Positions 45,240 through 56,171 of a stretch of DNA of 64,000 bases are shown piece by piece. The DNA comes from Chrysopilus asiliformis (lineage: Eukaryota; Arthropoda; Insecta; Diptera; Rhagionidae). Every line of letters starts with the position of its first letter. Position 1 is the first letter of the stretch. Location of the stretch: positions 90,993,491 through 91,057,490 of the forward strand of contig OZ035961.1 of the NCBI GenBank assembly GCA_964034945.1, read 5' to 3'. Under the pieces are notes generated by a model, which did no database searches, was not told the origin of the DNA, and saw nothing but the letters and a program-made list of their open reading frames with translations. The position numbers and the translations under genes were made by a program.

Positions 45240-45700
45240 GGGGGAAGGAAGGGGCGACTTGTGTAAAGAAATTTTTTATGCTTCGAGATTAATCGTGAAA
45301 ATTTTCAATCCCCGATCAGAGGGAAGAAGTTTGCTTCAATTTGCGTTTTATGTTTGTGATTATATATTGTTTTTAAAATACAACAAAAATTGCGCCGCAG
45401 GCAAAACTTTTAGAAAAAGACCTTCCACTATCATTTAATGAAATCAGCCGCAGGCGAAACTTTTAGAAAAATACATCCCACTATTATTTAATGAGATCCG
45501 CGAATTTATTTTAAGAAAAATTCGCTAAAGCAGTAATTTTTGAAGAAAATTTTTGGGCTCGAGGTAAATTTTTTGACTGATTAAGAAATTACTGCAGTAA
45601 ATTGCATAATTCCGGAATAAAAGTTTAGTTTGCGGGACGGTCGGACGACATGCCTAAGTCCGGCGAGACTGTCTCGGCAATTCCGGTAGGTATCGCATAT
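45240..45700 (-). repeat. Interspersed repeat R2, copy reversed
   Basis: GGGGGGAAGGAAGGGGCGAC, AATTGCGCCGCAGGCAAAAC, CAGCCGCAGGCGAAACTTTT, AAAGTTTAGTTTGCGGGACG and CGGCGAGACTGTCTCGGCAA in the reversed R2 order. Confidence 0.75.
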
Positions 45701-45942
45701 TTATGTGTATTTCATATTTACCCAAGGAATATTTCAAATTTTAACGTGCGATCCAACGTTTGGAAGGCACAGACGTATGATAAACTATAAAGACGTATGA
45801 AAAACGGATTGGGTACGAAATCCCGTTTTTTATAATCTCGTATTTAAAATCCTATTTTCCAAAATCCCGTTTTTTAAAATACCGTGTAAAAAAATCCCGT
45901 TTTCTAAAATACCATTTTTCAGAATCCCGTTTTTTAAAATTC

Positions 45943-46016
45943 CGTTTTAAAAGACAAAAATTACTTTCATTAATCAGGCGCCTGATTAATGAAAGTAATT
46001 TTTGTCTTTTAAAACG
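45943..46016. repeat. Perfect 74-bp palindrome without spacer
   Basis: CGTTTTAAAAGACAAAAATT ... AATCAGGCGCCTGATT ... AATTTTTGTCTTTTAAAACG; the centre is GGCGCC at 45977..45982. All 37 base pairs match on reading. Confidence 0.95.
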
Positions 46017-46035
46017 ACATTGATAAAAGGTTTGA

Positions 46036-46308
46036 ATGAGGTTACTAACTGGAATTCCAAAATACCGCAATGAACTTCCCAAAACAATTGTTTATTATAT
46101 TGACATTTTTCGGAGAAAAAACAACCCAAATAGCATCGAAAGGCACGGGCACATGAGATTTGTTCTTCGCGACTTTAAAATGCAGCAATTTACGCAATCG
46201 GGACTAAAAATTTACACCTATAATTCATATCTGCGTACAAGAAGCGTAAGAAGTGACGAGCACGACGCACTGATTAATAATACGTCTGCAAAGCCACAAT
46301 TGCTTTAG
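46036..46308 (+). CDS. 90-codon open frame inside the foldback element, unrecognised
   Basis: ATG at 46036, stop before 46309. Residues are varied (YRNELPKTIVYYIDIFRR, GHMRFVLRDFKMQQFTQ), with few repeats, and the composition is less AT-driven than nearby frames. It starts 20 bp after the palindrome. It could be a captured host fragment or a transposon remnant; no domain is recognised. A minus-strand frame at 46355..46567 is similarly unexplained. Confidence 0.25.
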   Translation: MRLLTGIPKYRNELPKTIVYYIDIFRRKNNPNSIERHGHMRFVLRDFKMQQFTQSGLKIYTYNSYLRTRSVRSDEHDALINNTSAKPQLL

Positions 46309-47423
46309 TGGGGAAATTGGTGATCGACGGTTCGTCTTTGGGGCAACATTCGCTTCATGAAAATCCTGCGGCGATAGAGCAGCATTTGATGGTTTTCGGG
46401 TCGAAACAGTGATTAGTTGTGGAGCCTGAATGCCAGTTTCGCTTTGAAGAAGCGTGTGATGGGAACAGGGTCGACCCGGTTGCCCTTAGAGTTACCTCAA
46501 AGTCCCCGGTTTGCAAACAAAAGAAAAAAAAATTGATGCCTTCAGCCGCCATATTCAACATTGACATTTGATGGAAACGATTTCGCTTCGAGAATTAAAT
46601 TTCTTATTTCAGGTGAATGACTGAAGGATATCGCATAAAAAGTGGATAGCATACATTTTTGAAACAGCATAATTTTATTGGCATCAAAATTTCATTGCAA
46701 AAGAAAAAATAAATTTGACCGGTAAAATAAAACTAAAGAAATTTTTCATTAAAAACTAAATAACTTGATGGCCCATTAAAATCTGTTTAAATTTCAGATC
46801 CAATATTGTCGAAAATTTTTAATTGCAACTAAAATCACGACATGCAATCGGAAGAAAAGTCCATTATAAAATAATACCCCACAAAAAGTCTCCATGAATT
46901 TATCGCCAAAAATAGATTTTCTTAAAAATATAGCTTACAATATAGCTTTAAATTAGTAGATATACAATAAGTAACTCTGATTAAATATTGTAAAATTTTT
47001 ATTTGTTTTTTTTTAATGACCGAAAAAATCCCGTTTCTCTCATTTTCCACGGGATACACTAAAAACGGGATTTTGTAAAACGAGATTTTAAAAAACTGGA
47101 TTTTTAAAAAAAAACGGGATTTTGATAAAATGGGATTTTTGGAAACAGGATATCGTATCGATCCCATGAAAAACAGATCGACAATTACTCTAAAAAGAAA
47201 GAGTTTTTTTGTTTTAATTTTAGAAAAAAATATAATAGCGTTATTAAAATTATAGTCTCTTTTTCAAAACAGGGGTTTTGGGGCCGCAAATTTGGGTCAA
47301 TTAATTTTTATACGTCACTATAGCAGACCCTTCGTTGCCAGCTTAAAGTTTTTTGTATAAATTTTAGAATGCCAAAAAAACCATAAATAACTTTAAAATT
47401 TTTGGAAAAAAACGTTATCCTTA

Positions 47424-47603
47424 AGGCCTGTGTCCACATGGAAGTTTACTTGCAGAAGTCGCTTCTAGCAGGGATTTCTGGAAGTTTTTCGTGTGTAAAC
47501 ACGAACTGGAAGTTAACTTCCAGAAGTTATGACTCTGAAAAAACAGCAAAGCATGGACTTCCAGAAGAACTTCCAGAAGCTACTTCCATGTGGACAGCCG
47601 CCT
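47424..47603. mobile_element. PIF/Harbinger-like MITE filled with CTTCCAGAAG motifs
   Basis: Left AGGCCTGTGTCCACATGGAA, right inverted AGGCGGCTGTCCACATGGAA, with TTA outside each end (47421..47423, 47604..47606). The interior repeats AACTTCCAGAAGTT-like words at least six times. Confidence 0.88.
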
Positions 47604-47606
47604 TTA

Positions 47607-47910
47607 CAGGACCTTACGTTTCGAAGTTTAAAATTCCAACACCAGATTCGTGATAAGCAACCCTGAAAACCTCCCAAAGCCTGTTTGCGTGAAAAATTGG
47701 AAAAGGGACATTTGCGTTATCCTTTCAGGACCTTCCATTTCGAAGTTTGAAAATCTAACATAGCTAAAAACCTGCTCCTGGCAACGCAGATCATTTTGCA
47801 AAGAACCGCGTAAAAATCGGTCCAGTAGTTTTTGAGTTTTGTAATCTCAGGCAGACCAACATCCATTTTTATAGATTTAGTGAGAAATCCATCAAACAAC
47901 AATAGTTAAT
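47607..47910 (+). repeat. Interspersed repeat R4, copy 1
   Basis: GGACCTTCCATTTCGAAGTT, AACCTGCTCCTGGCAACGCA, GCGTAAAAATCGGTCCAGTA and GTTTTTGAGTTTTGTAATCT, then a short GCAGACCAACATCC. The same order occurs at 53640..53990. Sequences with a 'cggtccag..gtttttgag' block and a simple tail are common at the 3' ends of non-LTR relics, so a retrotransposon tail is possible. Confidence 0.7.
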
Positions 47911-49214
47911 AAAATGTTCAAATTTTAACCAGGGATAAATCTTTAGGGATGGTAAATTTTAGTTTCACCCCGGGCCCCGTGAATTTGTTCTTCTTCACTG
48001 ACTACAAAAATAATTTGTGATGCAAATCTGTTCAGGCCAAGGCATTTCTGTTAAAAAAATGTTAAGAAATGGCTTGGCCTAATTAAAACTCTTTTAGTTT
48101 GCACAGATAAAAATATCCTGTGTAAATTTATTCGTGAGATATACAAGTATTAAGAAATCTAAATATTAACACGTAAATGGAGGTTTTAAATAAAAATACC
48201 CCGAAATATAAAAAGAAGATATTCTCAAGCTTCAAACATTTTTCTATTCCCTCTCGGCAAAATCTAATTAAAATAATTAAAACAGACACCTTCCTAAGTA
48301 CCATAAATGCTAATAAATGACTTTTAACATAAAATTGCATCAAAATTAGAAAAAAAACCTGCATTTTCCCTTAAGACATCCTTAAAACATATCAAAGGCA
48401 ATAATGCGAACATCCTAAATGGAGCAGACTTCTTCAGAATAATGCAAGTGTGTAGCCCTCCTTTTCGGTGTTCCTAAAACCACCACACAATAAGTGTCGT
48501 CCTGGTTTACCCAAAGTAGAACAACAAACACGATACGGGAGGAGATTTAGCACACGGCTGGGGCGAAACCGAATAATAAGATTTTCAGTTGATAAATTGC
48601 CAAAGGAAAAGTTGCAGAAAGGATTACACGACGACATCTTAAGACGATGCACGTGCAATAAAAATGACTCAAACAGGGAACATCAAATGGAAATAAAAGA
48701 AATAATGAAAGTATTTTTAAAAATTCATGGCTACAAATTCTAATATATTTTTTAATCCCCATTCAGAGCCTTCACTCCTTTAAATAAGGGTGGCGGGATA
48801 TTTTTTTTTTAAATTGAAATCTGCTGAGAGGATAATATAATTTTTCTTCTAATTTAATTAATTTCGAATGCAAATCTAATTCCCTTTGGTGTTTAACGGA
48901 AAGGAAAAATAAATGAATACGGAATTGAAAGTGGCGAGAAGAGCTGAAAAAAAAGAAAAATTATGAATCGTAAACTTTGGGATTTAATTTCCATTTTAAT
49001 TTCGCGTACAATTTTTTCACTTTTTCAATTTTCCAACCTGATTATGCAAAATAGAAAAGGAAAAAATAGGGCATTGTGACACAAGCAATTTTTATTGCAA
49101 TAGAAGAAAAGTGAGGATTTTAATTCCGTGGTTTTAACTTTTTTGGTCAATATCGTGAAAATCAATGAATTTCTATAGAAGGTTACAAAATAGGATGAAA
49201 AATATATGCTTATA
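47911..49214. other. Intergenic sequence, no recognised gene
   Basis: Frames overlap on both strands at 48434..48762 with no motif or splice sites. Confidence 0.4.
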
Positions 49215-50700
49215 TGTAGGGTGACCACATTTCTACTTTATAGAGGGACGGATACCGACTCGAGAACGGGGGCATCAGTACGAAATCCGTTTCAGGCAAA
49301 ATTATGAGGATATCCGTGCATCTGTCTGTCAGTCTGTCAGTCTGTTTGTCGGTCTATCGGTCTGTCGGTCTGTCGGTCTATCGGTCTGTCGGTCTGTCGG
49401 TCTGTCGGTCTGTCGGTCTGTCGATCTGTCGGTCTGTCGGTCTGTCGGTCTGTCGGACTGTCGATCTGTCGGTCTGTCGGTCTGTCCGTCTGTCGGTCTG
49501 TCTGTCTGTCGGTCGGTCTGTCGGTCTGTCGGTCTGTCGGTCTGTCGGTCCGTCTGTCCGTCTGTCTGTTTGTCTGTCTGTCGCTCTGTGGGCCTGTCGA
49601 TCTGAGGGTCTGTCGATCTGAGGGTCTGTCGTTCTGTCGGTCTGTCGGTCTGTCGGTCTGTCGGTCTGTCGGTTTGTCAGTCTGTCGGTCTGTCGGTCTA
49701 TCGGTCTATCGGTCTATCGGTCTGTCGGTCTGTCGGTCTGTCGGTCTGTCGGTCTGTCGGTCTGTCGGTCTGTCGGTCTGTCGGACTGTCGGCTTGTCGG
49801 CCTGTCTGTCGGTCTGTCTGTCTGTCGGTCTATCGGTCTATCGGTCTGTCGGTCTGTCGGTCGGTCTGTCGGTCTGTCGGTCTGTCGGTCTGTCGGTCTG
49901 TCGGTCTGTCGGACTGTCGGCCTGTCCGTCTGTCGGTATGTCGGTATGTCGGCCTGTCGGCCTGTCTGTCGATCTGTCGGTCTGTCGGTCTGTCTGTCTG
50001 TCGGTCGGTCTGTCGGTCTGTCGGTCTGTCGGTCTGTCGGTCTGTCGGTCTGTCGGTCTATCGGACTGTCGATCTGTCGGTCTGTCCGTCTGTCGGTATG
50101 TCGGTATGTCGGCCTGTCGGCCTGTCTGTCGATCTGTCGGTCTGTCTGTCTGTCGGTCGGTCTGTCGGTCTGTCGGTCTGTCGGTCCGTCTGTCCGTCTG
50201 TCTGTTGGTCTGTCTGTCGCTCTGTGGGCCTGTCGGTCTGTCGGTTTGTCGATCTGAGGGTCTGTCGTTCTGTCGGTCTGTCGGTCTGTCGTTCTGTCGG
50301 TCTGTCGGTCTGTGGACCTGTCGGTCTGTCTGCCTGTCCGTTTTACGAATCTTAAATATATCAAGAACGCGTTGAGCTAGCGACTTTAAATTTTCGTAAG
50401 TGGGCTTTACGGAAATCGTAGTTCTTTTATCAACTTTTGGAGAAGTGATGTTAGTTATAATAGGTACATTTCAAACAACTAGTTTAAAAAAAATACAGTT
50501 TTTTGAAAATTTCACGAAAACTATGCGCTTTTGAGAAAAAATGCATGTGACCAATTTTAAAGAAAATAAAACATCCTTCATTTTTTCCTTTAAATATTTT
50601 TACGTATTTTTAACGGTTCTCGAAATATTTAAAAAAATATTATTTATCATATATTTTTCTCGAAACTAAATATTGCAGAGAAAAGTTTTGTGTTGATCAC
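49215..50700 (+). repeat. Interspersed repeat R3, copy 4, with the second giant array
   Basis: It begins TAGGGTGACCACATTTCTAC and GACTCGAGAACGGGGGCATC; after the array come CGTTTTACGAATCTTAAATA, GTTGAGCTAGCGACTTTAAA, AATCGTAGTTCTTTTATCAA and CTATGCGCTTTTGAG. Related to 21386..22800 throughout. Confidence 0.8.
49315..50343 (+). repeat. Tetranucleotide array (TCTGTCGG)n, about 1.0 kb
   Basis: Mostly an 8-bp unit, TCTGTCGG, with variants TCTA, TCGA, CCTG and TATG. Distinct variant strings recur inside the array: GTCGGTATGTCGGTATGTCG at 49932 and 50092; TGTCGCTCTGTGGGCCTGTC near 49579 and 50215. All long frames here are artefacts. Confidence 0.97.
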
Positions 50701-51030
50701 AACTGATATTTTTTGAATTAAATCGGGACAGATCACTGGTGTAGAGCAGGGCAAGACGCAATGTGAGTAAATTTTCAATCCTTCGAAATTTGTTGCGAAA
50801 ATTTTGAAGACGACCCGATCAGCAAAAAGAATATTTGCTTCAATTTTTGTTTTTTGTCCCTTTTCCAAAGCCCCTCCTCTCCTCCTCCCCATTTGCCTTA
50901 TCTTGTTATGGATTTACCTAAGCCCTATAACTAGAATAGTTAATCTACAACTGTTTATAAATTAGTCGATTTAACCACAAAAATAGCCAATTTTACAACC
51001 ATCTGGTAAAATTACGTCTATTACATACAC
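50701..51030. other. Spacer without recognised gene
   Basis: Nothing supported apart from a CCCCTCCTCTCCTCCTCCCC tract near 50871. Confidence 0.35.
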
Positions 51031-51039
51031 ATGGCAGTT

Positions 51040-51345
51040 TGGCAGGGCAGGCAGAAGATAGATTTTACAAAGTCTGAAGCGGACTTACTATGACGAGCTT
51101 CCTATTTTAGAAGAAAGGTCTCAGTTGAAAGATAACTAGCCTATAAGCAGAGGTGTGTGCTCTTTGTTGGTCCTTAATTTTTTACCCGGGATGTTCCTTT
51201 TACAAAATTAGGCTCTTTATAGTTTTACAATAATTGAAAAAATATTAATTTTAGAAAAAGCTGTGCAACGGGTTTCTTATTCTTTCATCAAAACCTACTT
51301 TTTTTGATTGACCTGCAAGTAGCATGGCAAAACTTGCCCTGCGTA
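51040..51345 (-). repeat. Interspersed repeat R5, copy 1
   Basis: Read in reverse it matches 58485..58790: GCAAGTTTTGCCATGCTACT, AACTATAAAGAGCCTAATTT, AAAAGGAACATCCCGG and GACCAACAAAGAGCAC are the shared blocks. No coding capacity. Confidence 0.85.
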
Positions 51346-53280
51346 TCAAATGGACGCGGTAAAATTTGTTATAAGAATTTGTCATTTTGATTAAATCAAG
51401 TCAAAATTCTATTTTCTAAGTAATTTCAAGTCTTAAAATATCGTCAATTTGAATTTACCAAGTTTTTGTCTTTCCACTGGAAGCAGATTTTGCGTTAATT
51501 TTCCATTATTTTCCAAACCAATTTTCCATATAAATTTCATTTTGTGGTTTTTCATATTTATACGACAATGGCAATAAAACATCGGAAAAAAATGCGAAAT
51601 TTATTTGCATATGTCAGAAAATTGCATAAAACTTTAACTGCTGTTTTTATTCGAATGTACCCCAACATTTTTAAAAGTCAACCATCCCTCGTTCGAATGA
51701 TTGCATCCAGTTATCCAGAACAAAGAAAGAAAAGTCACAGATGCTCTCTGAAATGAAACAAACTGCCAAGAAGGGTTCGTGCCATTTTCATAGAGTAATT
51801 TTCATCGCAATACGCCGTAATAGAGAAATCCTGCTGGATGGTAAACGAACACGTCAGGAAAATGTTGGCAATTCAATTTAACTGAAAGTCATTTCGCACC
51901 TGATCCTCATTGCTTATTGTTTGCTCCTTAAAGTGTTGACTTCAACACGACCGGTGGTAGGACGAAAGATGGAAAAAAAACTAGACATTCGGAAAAACAA
52001 CAGTCAACAGTAGAGAAAATTCAGTTTTTCAACGCCCATCGCATAAAGATTGAATCAAGTCACTGCTGATGGTGGAGTCGAGTCAGTAATCATCTTGGGA
52101 AGAAAACGTGCAAGGAAAATTTAAGAAAAACTCCTTCAGGATTTACTGTTACTTGTGATATAATTCTGGGACCAAAATGTATAACAAAAAGCAAACTTTT
52201 CTTACGCACCGAAGAAGGTGTCCCAAGTCGAGTCTGGCCTGGGTGCTAAATTGGATTCACCAGGGAAATTGATTTGATAAAAATGCAAATCAAAACCAAA
52301 GTGGCACTGCTTAGAATTTTCCTTCGATTTCCCGTATGTTCATCACATTTTGTATTTGGCATAAGATTTTCTACTTTTTTTCGAAACCGATTCGAAGGAC
52401 TATGATTCCAAGTCGGTGGGGTTAACAAGTGAAAACTCCTGTGGGAGTGCAAAGAAGGAATCGTTGACAATGGAAGGCTGGCATTGATAGCATCTCCCGG
52501 AAGGGTAGTCTGGGTAGTCGCCCCTAATTCAGGATTTATCTGGGAGTTCAGATAAATTCTTTCTTTCTATGGGATCATACAGAATCTGGCTGCTTGTTAT
52601 TCAAAGTATCCCCCCGAACTTCTGATGACTTCGATTATTTTTCTATTTTCGCATGGCATAAAGGCGTCGTCGATGTATTCTCGGAATCAGTTCCCGCCGA
52701 TCCGATTTGAATTTGGAACTCGACGAGTGCCAGCGTTTTTAGGGAATGCGCTCTATCGGGTGTCGAAATTGAAATGTCAAAGTTTTAGAATTTATGGCTT
52801 CGTCGTCGGCCCAATGTTTAACCCAATGAATTTTACTTTGGATAGCTGCAATAGACCAAGTTTTAATACCGCATATAAGATGAACTGTTGGCCAACAGTG
52901 GATTTTAATCGAGTTTCATGCTAGAAACAGACAGAATGGCAATTTAATTATCGGAATTGTAATTTTGTAATTAAACGAAATTACTTTTGAGTGCAATGCA
53001 ATTGGTTTAATGGCGTGGCAAAAGGAGTTTGTTATATTATGGTCCAATAAAGATATCATTGGGAGTGGTTTTTGTTGCAAAAAGGAATACAAGTTGATTA
53101 TCCCGATGCCAAAAACAGATAAGACACCCGGTTGCTGTGTACACGATAATGAGTTACGAACAGAAATCCTTTCACAAAGTTTTGCTCTTAAAGCAATTTC
53201 TGAGCACAAGAATGTTGTGTAATCCAATATGAAGTATTAGTATGATTAAGAGGGTTTAGTGAAATTCTCAGGAATTTTAA
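51346..53280. other. Intergenic sequence, no recognised gene
   Basis: Frames at 51544..51756, 52246..52470 (minus), 52625..52924 and 53010..53222 are unremarkable or mixed. The last two have the best composition, but no domain, no clear start context and no splice sites were found. Confidence 0.35.
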
Positions 53281-53284
53281 CAGA

Positions 53285-53420
53285 ACTAATTGTAGGTTGA
53301 CCATACGTCCCGGATTCTCCGAGAGAGTCCTGGATTTAGGCAAGTTGTCCCGGTGTCCTGGAATCTAAGTTTTTATCCCCGATTTAGTTTTTAAACCGAA
53401 ATTTTTTGATCACGAACCTA
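53285..53420 (+). repeat. Repeat R2, terminal fragment
   Basis: GGTTGACCATACGTCCCGGA, GAGAGTCCTGGATTTAGGCA and TTGTCCCGGTGTCCTGGAAT match the left end of copy 2. Confidence 0.7.
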
Positions 53421-53639
53421 AGGTGAAAATTTTGAACAGGTAACACTATTTAGTGAAAAAATTAAGAAAGAGATTTCCGAAATTAATACCTCGGAATAAA
53501 TCGGAAACTGTGAAACAACTCAAAGCGGAACGCGCCACAGCCCCTAACTCTTTTACATCCCCACTTTTTAAATCAATTTTTCTGTCACTTTTTTGAGTTT
53601 TTTTTTTTAGAATTAAGCAAAAGTTGCACGCATGCAAAA

Positions 53640-53961
53640 ACTTCACAAAGCCAATTTTTGCGAGAAAAATTGGAAAAAGGACATTTGCGTTTAGAATTTT
53701 AAAATTTAACACCGGATTCGCGATCAGCGACCTCAAAAGCCAATTTTGCCGGGGAAAAAGGATATTTGCGTTATCCTTACAGGACCTTCTGCTTCGAATT
53801 TTGAAAATTTAAGATAACTAAAAACCTGCTCCTGGCAACGCAGATCATTTTGCAAAAAACCGCGTAAAAATCGGTCCAGTAGCAGTTTTTGAGTTTTGTA
53901 ATCTCAATCAGACAGACAAACAAGCAGACGGACAAACAGACAGATAAACAGACAAACATCC

Positions 53962-53992
<31 letters not shown>

Positions 53993-53995
53993 ATC
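53640..53995 (+). repeat. Interspersed repeat R4, copy 2, with (TA)n tail
   Basis: Same blocks as copy 1 (AACCTGCTCCTGGCAACGCA, CGCGTAAAAATCGGTCCAGT), then a CAGACAGACAAACAAGCAGA tract and a (TA)14-like tail at about 53966..53992. Confidence 0.8.
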
Positions 53996-53999
53996 AAAA

Positions 54000-55221
54000 A
54001 ATTTATAATAATTTAAAATTTATAATAAAATAAAATAATAAAATGCGCACAGGCGATTTTTTTAAAATAAAGATACGATGGAGGTAGAAATTTATCAAAA
54101 AAACCAGCGGCTAAAATAAACCCTATTCAGGGGGATTTTTCGTAAATATTTTTCCTAAACTCGTCTTTGCTTAAAAAAATCATTTAAAATGCTGATATTT
54201 AATAATAGCATCTATTGTGAATTTTTCACAAATTCTTTTGTTCAGCATCAAAACTTTTTCAGGAGCAAATCTCAATTTTTCTTGCTCGATTTTTTGAAAT
54301 GACGATTGAAAGATTATTTAGATTTTTTTTGCCATATACACATTTTTGACTGATTTTAATATAATTTCCCAGCATGTAAGATTTTTTACGTGCCCATTTG
54401 AGTGGACAGATGAAATGATTGATGGCGCAAATGAAAACTTTTATCGTTTAACAGCAAAACCGATTAGTATTACCTACACTGAATACCATGGCGTCATTTT
54501 AAAATGAGGTTTTTATTTTAAATTTCGAAAAAAAAGTAGAAATCATTTGACAATTATCGGAAACGTTTACAGCTGCAGAAGAAAACATGTTTGTTAACAC
54601 GGTGTGGTAAGCATCTAACTGTAGACAAAGTCATTAATCAAAAATCTCCCGTGTCTACAATGTCTACCATGTCATAAAAACTAAAATGAAAATCAAGCAG
54701 AAGTTCACCTGAAAGTCTGGCAGCTATTATCACTGCATCAATATGAAATGCAATTTGTTTATGTCGTCTCACACATGACACCATTATATGTGATATGCGA
54801 CCGGTACGAGGATGGGGTGGAAAGTTTCGTGCTTGGTCAGAAAGAGGTGAAAAATCCTGGTCAAAATTGGTGTCTAACTTCAGTAGTTTTCAGTGACTTT
54901 AACTCGAAAACCAGTCGGCCGATTGCGCTTAAATTTTGGTATGTTTTTTTTGAGTATAAGAAAAATGGGGCGTGTAAAAAAGAAGTTCAGAAAAACGGGG
55001 TCAGAAAAAATATGATCCGAAAATAGAGGCCCAGAGAGAAAATTTTATAAAACATAATACTCTATTTTATTTTAAAATGTTTAGTCTTTTAATATATATT
55101 CTTGCATTTGAGATATCCTTGCGGACTTTTTGAGTCCCGAATCGGAATCAGCGACCCCAAAAGCCTCCTGATGAGATTTTTTCTGGAAAATTTGAGGAAA
55201 AGGATAGACACGTTATTCTTA
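54000..55221. other. AT-rich spacer with R2 and R4 crumbs
   Basis: AAATGCGCACAGGCGATTTT near 54041 is an R2 core; CAGTCGGCCGATTGCGCTTA near 54913 and AGCGACCCCAAAAGCCTCCT near 55150 recall R4. The frame 54748..55026 crosses such a crumb and is not considered a gene. Confidence 0.4.
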
Positions 55222-55571
55222 AGCAGGCCACACACTAGACACGATTCACGACAATCTTATGACTCATCAATCTTCAAGGAAAAACAACACGAAAAAGATG
55301 GTGTCGTGAAGTCCCCACACACATGCATTCCCATCAGTTTGTAGCTAACTTTCGGTCAGTCTACATCGAGACCCTCTACATCGAGAGAGAGCGCGAGGGG
55401 CCAACAAGATTGTCATGAAACGCGATGAGTTCAGGCGGCCGTGGAACGATACAATATTGGCGTTCAAGGTTTGATTGTACTCTTTCATTGCCCATAGTCT
55501 GTGAGGATACACGACAACTCAAGTTTGTATCCTCATGGCGCGTCGTGTATCCTCTTAGTGTGTGGGCCGCA
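55222..55571. mobile_element. PIF/Harbinger-like MITE, TTA duplication
   Basis: Left AGCAGGCCACACACTAGACA, right inverted TGCGGCCCACACACTAAGAG, with TTA outside each end (55219..55221 and 55572..55574). The interior holds several ACACGAC/GTCGTG, GATTGTCATGA and GAGGATACACGAC words in both orientations. Confidence 0.82.
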
Positions 55572-55574
55572 TTA

Positions 55575-55745
55575 CAGGGCCTTCCATTGTTCTTACAAAA
55601 AGGAAATATTGTACTGAAATTTCAAGTCAATCAGTTGAGCGGACGTCGGTAGACTACAAGATTTGACTATGACAGACAGACACACAGATAAACAGACAGA
55701 TACACAGATAGACAGACAGACAAAAAAGAAAGCTGACTTAAAACT
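55575..55745 (+). repeat. R4-like tail with CAGA-rich tract
   Basis: GGGCCTTCCATTGTTCTTAC, TTCAAGTCAATCAGTTGAGC, then ACAGACAGACACACAGATAA. The R4 fragment appears to be split by the 55222 element. Confidence 0.55.
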
Positions 55746-56171
55746 TTTAAAAGAAATGAATCATTTAAGGAAGAATCTATCTTCATGTTCAACGACGTTT
55801 CAACAAAATTAATTTTTGTTTCATTTTGGATCTTGAAAGAATTTTAACTGGCTTCGTTTTCTTGTTTAAAATTTCGCCTGCGGCACATTTTCTCAAGATT
55901 TTTTTAGAAAGATCATATGACCTTACGACTAAAGTTGGAGAAAGGGGTAACCGAGCGTTTTATAACTTTAAATTTTGAAACAAAGGCCGCGACAGCAAAA
56001 AGTTTGGGAACCACTATCCTAGGCTGTTTTGTGACAGTCCTGCTGTTGCTTGGTGAAACCAAAACCTCACAATTGTTGACGAACCTCAATTTAGATTTCA
56101 CAAACAATGTAAAATTGTAGGTCTGCATCCGAAAAAGTATGGTTGTGAAACGCAAAGAACAATGCACGAAA

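Larger units (their letters stand above)
45810..47166. mobile_element. About 1.36-kb foldback-like element with AAAATCCCGTTTT arrays at both ends
   Basis: The left end TGGGTACGAAATCCCG and the inverted right end TGGGATCGATACGATATCCT are related terminal repeats. Directly inside lie short tandem arrays of AAATCCCGTTTTTTA (45819..45950, about seven) and, inverted, AAAACGGGATTTTG (47030..47150). It contains the 45943..46016 palindrome and two unrecognised frames. Confidence 0.7.

Noticed and set aside
49304..50375. Open frames of 85 to 233 codons with the same amino-acid repeats
   Set aside because: Same explanation: the second tetranucleotide array.
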